A DNA stretch of 64,000 nucleotides, from assembly GCF_003095375.1 (NCBI RefSeq), contig NZ_QEHR01000001.1, forward strand, positions 186,001-250,000, given 5' to 3'. This DNA comes from Marixanthomonas spongiae. GTDB taxonomy: Bacteria > Bacteroidota > Bacteroidia > Flavobacteriales > Flavobacteriaceae. Both the position numbers and the translations under genes were made by a program. Below, piece after piece: positions 61,196 to 64,000 of the stretch (positions are counted from its first letter, which is position 1; each line of letters opens with the position of its first letter). The notes under the pieces are model-generated. The model saw only the letters and a program-made list of their open reading frames with translations, made no database searches and was not told the origin of the DNA.

Positions 61196-62362
61196 ATGAC
61201 TGAAACCCAAAACCTCGTTTCCCTTTTTCGGGAAACACGTGAACATACCGAAACTATTTGCAAACCCTTGGAAATCGAAGACTATGTAGTACAGCCCATA
61301 GTCGATGTTTCCCCACCCAAGTGGCATCTGGGCCACACCTCATGGTTTTTTGAGGAATTCATTTTGAAACCGCACAAACCCAATTATAAACTATTCCATA
61401 AAGATTTTGCGTTTGTGTTCAACAGTTATTACGAAACGGTTGGTAAACGTGTGGTACGGAACAACCGCGGCAATTTAACCCGACCCAGCGTTGCTAAAGT
61501 CTATGATTATCGCCATTATGTAACAAGCGAATTGAAAGAGTTTTTAAATACAGGTAAAATAACTTCAGAAATCGAAAAAACACTTTTAATTGGCATCCAC
61601 CACGAAAAACAACATCAAGAACTGTTATTGACCGACATAAAATACATCCTCGGAAACAATCCGTTGCTCCCAAAATACAACAACTCGTTTACCGAAAACC
61701 CCGTTCAGGATTTTGAACAGGAATGGATTACTGTATCGGAAGGCATCTATGAAATTGGTCACAATGACCCTGAAGCATTCTGTTACGACAATGAGCTGGG
61801 GCGGCACAAAGTGTACCTGCACGATTTTGAAATTTCAAACAAGCTCGTTACCAATGCGGAATATCTAGATTTTATCAAAGCCGGCGGTTACAAAGACCAC
61901 AACCTATGGCATGCCGAGGCTTGGGATTGGGTAAACCAAAACAACATTTCACAACCCCAATATTGGCATAATATTGATGGCGAATGGTATCAATACACCC
62001 TAAACGGACTTCAAGAACTGGATTTAAACGCACCGGTAACACATATTTCATATTACGAAGCATTTGCTTTTGCACAATGGAAAGGTTGCCGCTTGCCCAC
62101 CGAATTTGAATGGGAAGCCGCTCAAGACCAGTTTAAATGGGGCAGCCGCTGGGAGTGGACCGAAAGTGCGTACCTCCCCTACCCTGGTTACAAAAAAGCA
62201 CCGGGAGCCATTGGCGAATATAACGGGAAGTTCATGGTCAACCAAAAGGTTTTGCGCGGCGGTTCGGTAGCGACTTCGCCCAAGCACACCCGACCTACCT
62301 ACCGCAATTTTTTTCAAACAAACCTCCGATGGCAATTTACCGGGTTAAGGTTAGCCAGATAA
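61196..62362 (+). CDS. egtB: EgtB-type sulfoxide synthase (ergothioneine biosynthesis)
   Basis: A 388-residue non-haem iron enzyme. The N-terminal DinB-like domain carries the ligands His47 (KWHLGHTSW) and His136/His140 (HHEKQHQELL). The C-terminal FGE-sulfatase-like domain has RLPTEFEWEAAQ and KVLRGGSVATSPKHTRPTYRNFF...TGLRLAR. EgtB joins cysteine or gamma-glutamylcysteine to trimethylhistidine. It lies 17 bp before egtD, which supports a two-gene pathway. A -7-like word TATCTTTA is near 61150. Confidence 0.92.
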   Translation: MTETQNLVSLFRETREHTETICKPLEIEDYVVQPIVDVSPPKWHLGHTSWFFEEFILKPHKPNYKLFHKDFAFVFNSYYETVGKRVVRNNRGNLTRPSVAKVYDYRHYVTSELKEFLNTGKITSEIEKTLLIGIHHEKQHQELLLTDIKYILGNNPLLPKYNNSFTENPVQDFEQEWITVSEGIYEIGHNDPEAFCYDNELGRHKVYLHDFEISNKLVTNAEYLDFIKAGGYKDHNLWHAEAWDWVNQNNISQPQYWHNIDGEWYQYTLNGLQELDLNAPVTHISYYEAFAFAQWKGCRLPTEFEWEAAQDQFKWGSRWEWTESAYLPYPGYKKAPGAIGEYNGKFMVNQKVLRGGSVATSPKHTRPTYRNFFQTNLRWQFTGLRLAR

Positions 62363-62378
62363 TTCCGACTTTTTATAT

Positions 62379-63356
62379 ATGACAACAAAAACTCACGTCA
62401 AACTGGATACTTCTTTTAAAAAAGAGGTGTATGAAGGGCTCACTGCATTTCCGAAGTACCTTTCGTCAAAATACTTTTACGATAAAGCCGGGGATAAACT
62501 GTTTCAAGATATTATGGCGATGCCGGAATATTACTTGACCGATTGCGAATATGAAATTTTGAAAACGCACACCCAGCCTATTGCCGAATATTTCCGCGGA
62601 AATGAAAACGGGTTCGATTTTATTGAACTGGGGGCCGGTGACGGAAAAAAAACCAAGATATTGTTGAAATACCTTTCAGAAAACAAATTCAACTTTATTT
62701 ATAAACCCATTGATATAAGTCAAAATGCCATTGACAGTCTTTATAAAAAATTAAAAAAGGAACTTCCCAACGTTGAAGTTGACGCTGAAAAAGGGGAATA
62801 TTTTGAAGTCCTGAAACGCTTAAAAGAGTACAACAGCCGTAAAAAAGTCATTATGGTTTTGGGATCTAACATTGGTAATCTATTGCACCCACGGGCCATT
62901 GATTTCCTCTCAAAACTGAAAGATACGATGCAAAAAGGCGATATGCTGTTTATGGGTTTTGACCAAAAAAAAGACCCGCAGACCATATTGAATGCCTACA
63001 ATGACAATGCGGGGATCACGGCCGCTTTTAACAAAAACATTTTAACACGTATCAACAGGGAACTCGATGCCGATTTTGAAGTGGGAAAGTTCAAACACTG
63101 GGAAACTTACAACCCTGAAACCGGAACGGCCAAAAGTTTTTTGGTTGCCACCAAAAAAATGGAAGTGACCATAAAACAATTCGGGCTGACCATTGACTTT
63201 AAACCTTGGGAAACCATCCACACCGAAATTTCACAAAAATACACCGACAATGTAGTGAACTGGCTGGCAAATGAAGCGGGGCTCAAAATTGAAACTTCGT
63301 TCACCGACAGCAAAGGGTATTATAAAAATTATGTGTTTAAGCGAAAAAATGTGTAA
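62379..63356 (+). CDS. egtD: L-histidine N-alpha-methyltransferase EgtD
   Basis: A 325-residue SAM-dependent methyltransferase that trimethylates histidine to hercynine, the first step to ergothioneine. Family hallmarks include FPKYLSSKYFYDKAGDKLFQDIMAMPEYYLTDCE (about 23-56), SAM motif FIELGAGDGKKTKILLKYL (about 86-104) and VLGSNIGNLLHPRAIDFL. Product trimethylhistidine is used by EgtB encoded just upstream. No C-S lyase (EgtE) is in the window. Confidence 0.95.
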   Translation: MTTKTHVKLDTSFKKEVYEGLTAFPKYLSSKYFYDKAGDKLFQDIMAMPEYYLTDCEYEILKTHTQPIAEYFRGNENGFDFIELGAGDGKKTKILLKYLSENKFNFIYKPIDISQNAIDSLYKKLKKELPNVEVDAEKGEYFEVLKRLKEYNSRKKVIMVLGSNIGNLLHPRAIDFLSKLKDTMQKGDMLFMGFDQKKDPQTILNAYNDNAGITAAFNKNILTRINRELDADFEVGKFKHWETYNPETGTAKSFLVATKKMEVTIKQFGLTIDFKPWETIHTEISQKYTDNVVNWLANEAGLKIETSFTDSKGYYKNYVFKRKNV

Positions 63357-63375
63357 TTTTCAGCAAAATAAAGCA

Positions 63376-63894
63376 ATGAAATACCTCAGCCTTTTAGCAC
63401 TTATAGTTGTTTTAACTTCTTGTGAAGATCCTTTAAAAAAAGAAAAAATAGGAAAAGACCTTACCCACGATTGGGAAAGCAGGGAAATTGACCTAACCAC
63501 GCCTGACAGCCTATTGACCAAAGGCAGTACCTACTTGCCCATCTACTCGGAAATTTACCAACAAAACAGGAGCTTTACCTTCAACCTCACAGCAACGGTG
63601 AGCATACGCAACATCAGTTTACAGGATACTATTTATATTTACAAAGCCGATTATTACAACACCTATGGTAAATTAATTAGGCAGTACTTGGACCACCCAG
63701 TGTATTTGCAGCCTATGGAAACCATCGAGATCGTTGTTGAAGAAGAAGATGAAGACGGCGGTACCGGCGCCAATTTTATATTTGATTGGGCCACGCAAAA
63801 AAACACAGCCGAACCTTTTTTTGAAGCCGTAATGATTTCAACCGCAGGGCAGCAAGGCCTTTCCTTTACCACACGCGGTATTCGTAAGGAATGA
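63376..63894 (+). CDS. DUF3124 lipoprotein
   Basis: A 172-residue lipoprotein: signal with lipobox TSC (MKYLSLLALIVVLTSC), then the DUF3124 domain (GSTYLPIYSEIYQQNRSFTFNLTATVSIRNISLQDTIYI and YNTYGKLIRQYLDHPVYLQPMETIEIVVEEEDEDGGTGANFIFDW). The role of this family is not known. The ATG at 63376 is chosen, because the longer frame from 63271 overlaps egtD. It follows egtD by 19 bp. Confidence 0.87.
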   Translation: MKYLSLLALIVVLTSCEDPLKKEKIGKDLTHDWESREIDLTTPDSLLTKGSTYLPIYSEIYQQNRSFTFNLTATVSIRNISLQDTIYIYKADYYNTYGKLIRQYLDHPVYLQPMETIEIVVEEEDEDGGTGANFIFDWATQKNTAEPFFEAVMISTAGQQGLSFTTRGIRKE

Positions 63895-63982
63895 AGTTGA
63901 AAAAGGCGGTTGCGTGATTTTAGGTAACCGCAGCTTATCTTAAAAATGGTATTTAAACCACCGTGAAAATAAAAATTACATT

Positions 63983-64000
63983 ATGAAAGCAATCTGGAAC
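63983..64000 (+). CDS. probable DUF427 family protein, first codons only
   Basis: ATG at 63983 encodes MKAIWN, the typical beginning of DUF427 proteins, before the window ends. Only six codons are visible, so this is a tentative call. Confidence 0.35.

Noticed and set aside
1-64000. tRNA, rRNA, tmRNA and CRISPR arrays
   Set aside because: Intergenic stretches were scanned by eye for cloverleaf arms and regular direct repeats; none was convincing. A tRNAscan and CRISPR search would settle it.

Overview
The window looks like chromosomal DNA of a Flavobacteriaceae bacterium (Bacteroidota). It is AT-leaning. Promoters show the Bacteroidota -7 box TANNTTTG instead of a sigma70 -10 box, and start codons lack Shine-Dalgarno sites. 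The proteins are typical of the family: a SusC/TonB-type receptor, a DUF5686 barrel, GSCFA, TPM and DUF4230 proteins, a K+-dependent membrane pyrophosphatase and an OmpA-free envelope set. No rRNA, tRNA, CRISPR array, prophage or complete insertion sequence was seen. Both ends cut genes: an OsmC-like gene on the left and a DUF427 start on the right.

Layout. 1-5.6 kb: methionine and SAM block, with metY-metX-hom-osmC on the minus strand behind a SAM-I riboswitch and divergent metK behind a second structured leader. 5.6-8.2 kb: secreted amidase and a tandem DUF302 lipoprotein. 8.3-14.1 kb: a two-component system (TPR histidine kinase plus NarL/LuxR regulator) with a small membrane protein, a secreted beta-propeller (split by a frameshift) and a lipoprotein. 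14.1-21.3 kb: GSCFA, alaS, then M23 peptidase-MerR-LemA-TPM-TPM. 21.4-29.8 kb: outer membrane barrel, der, era, SYLF, Gre-like factor, SpoU methylase, TetR. 29.9-35.5 kb: aromatic amino acid hydroxylase, rhodanese, DUF559 nuclease, DUF4230, deoxynucleoside kinase. 35.7-44 kb: ppk1, App1 phosphatase, MgtC-like protein, a dead PIN toxin with its antitoxin, hppA and ppa. 44-52 kb: haem-type TonB receptor, MATE pump, DUF5686, with decayed DUF5686 gene ends around the pump. 52-58 kb: pdhB, etfBA, bifunctional nuclease, CNT transporter. 58-64 kb: RelE/ParE toxin-antitoxin pair, thyA with two TonB-C proteins, egtB-egtD (ergothioneine type), DUF3124 lipoprotein.

The most interesting signal is in 8.9-14.1 kb. 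A 20-bp palindrome (consensus AATACGwCAryTGmCyTATT) stands before four minus-strand transcription units: the response regulator itself, the small membrane protein/kinase unit, the beta-propeller and the lipoprotein. In all four its inner edge is exactly 21 nt from the -7 box, where the -33 element should be. This reads as the operator of the neighbouring response regulator and defines a compact self-regulated envelope-signalling module that I do not recognise as described.

A second theme is small palindromic repeats of several families. One lies in frame inside the hydroxylase gene, two bracket the DUF559 nuclease gene as inverted copies, one sits in the loop of a terminator, and another disrupts the end of etfB. 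All functional statements come from reading the sequence and knowledge of the families; no search was run.
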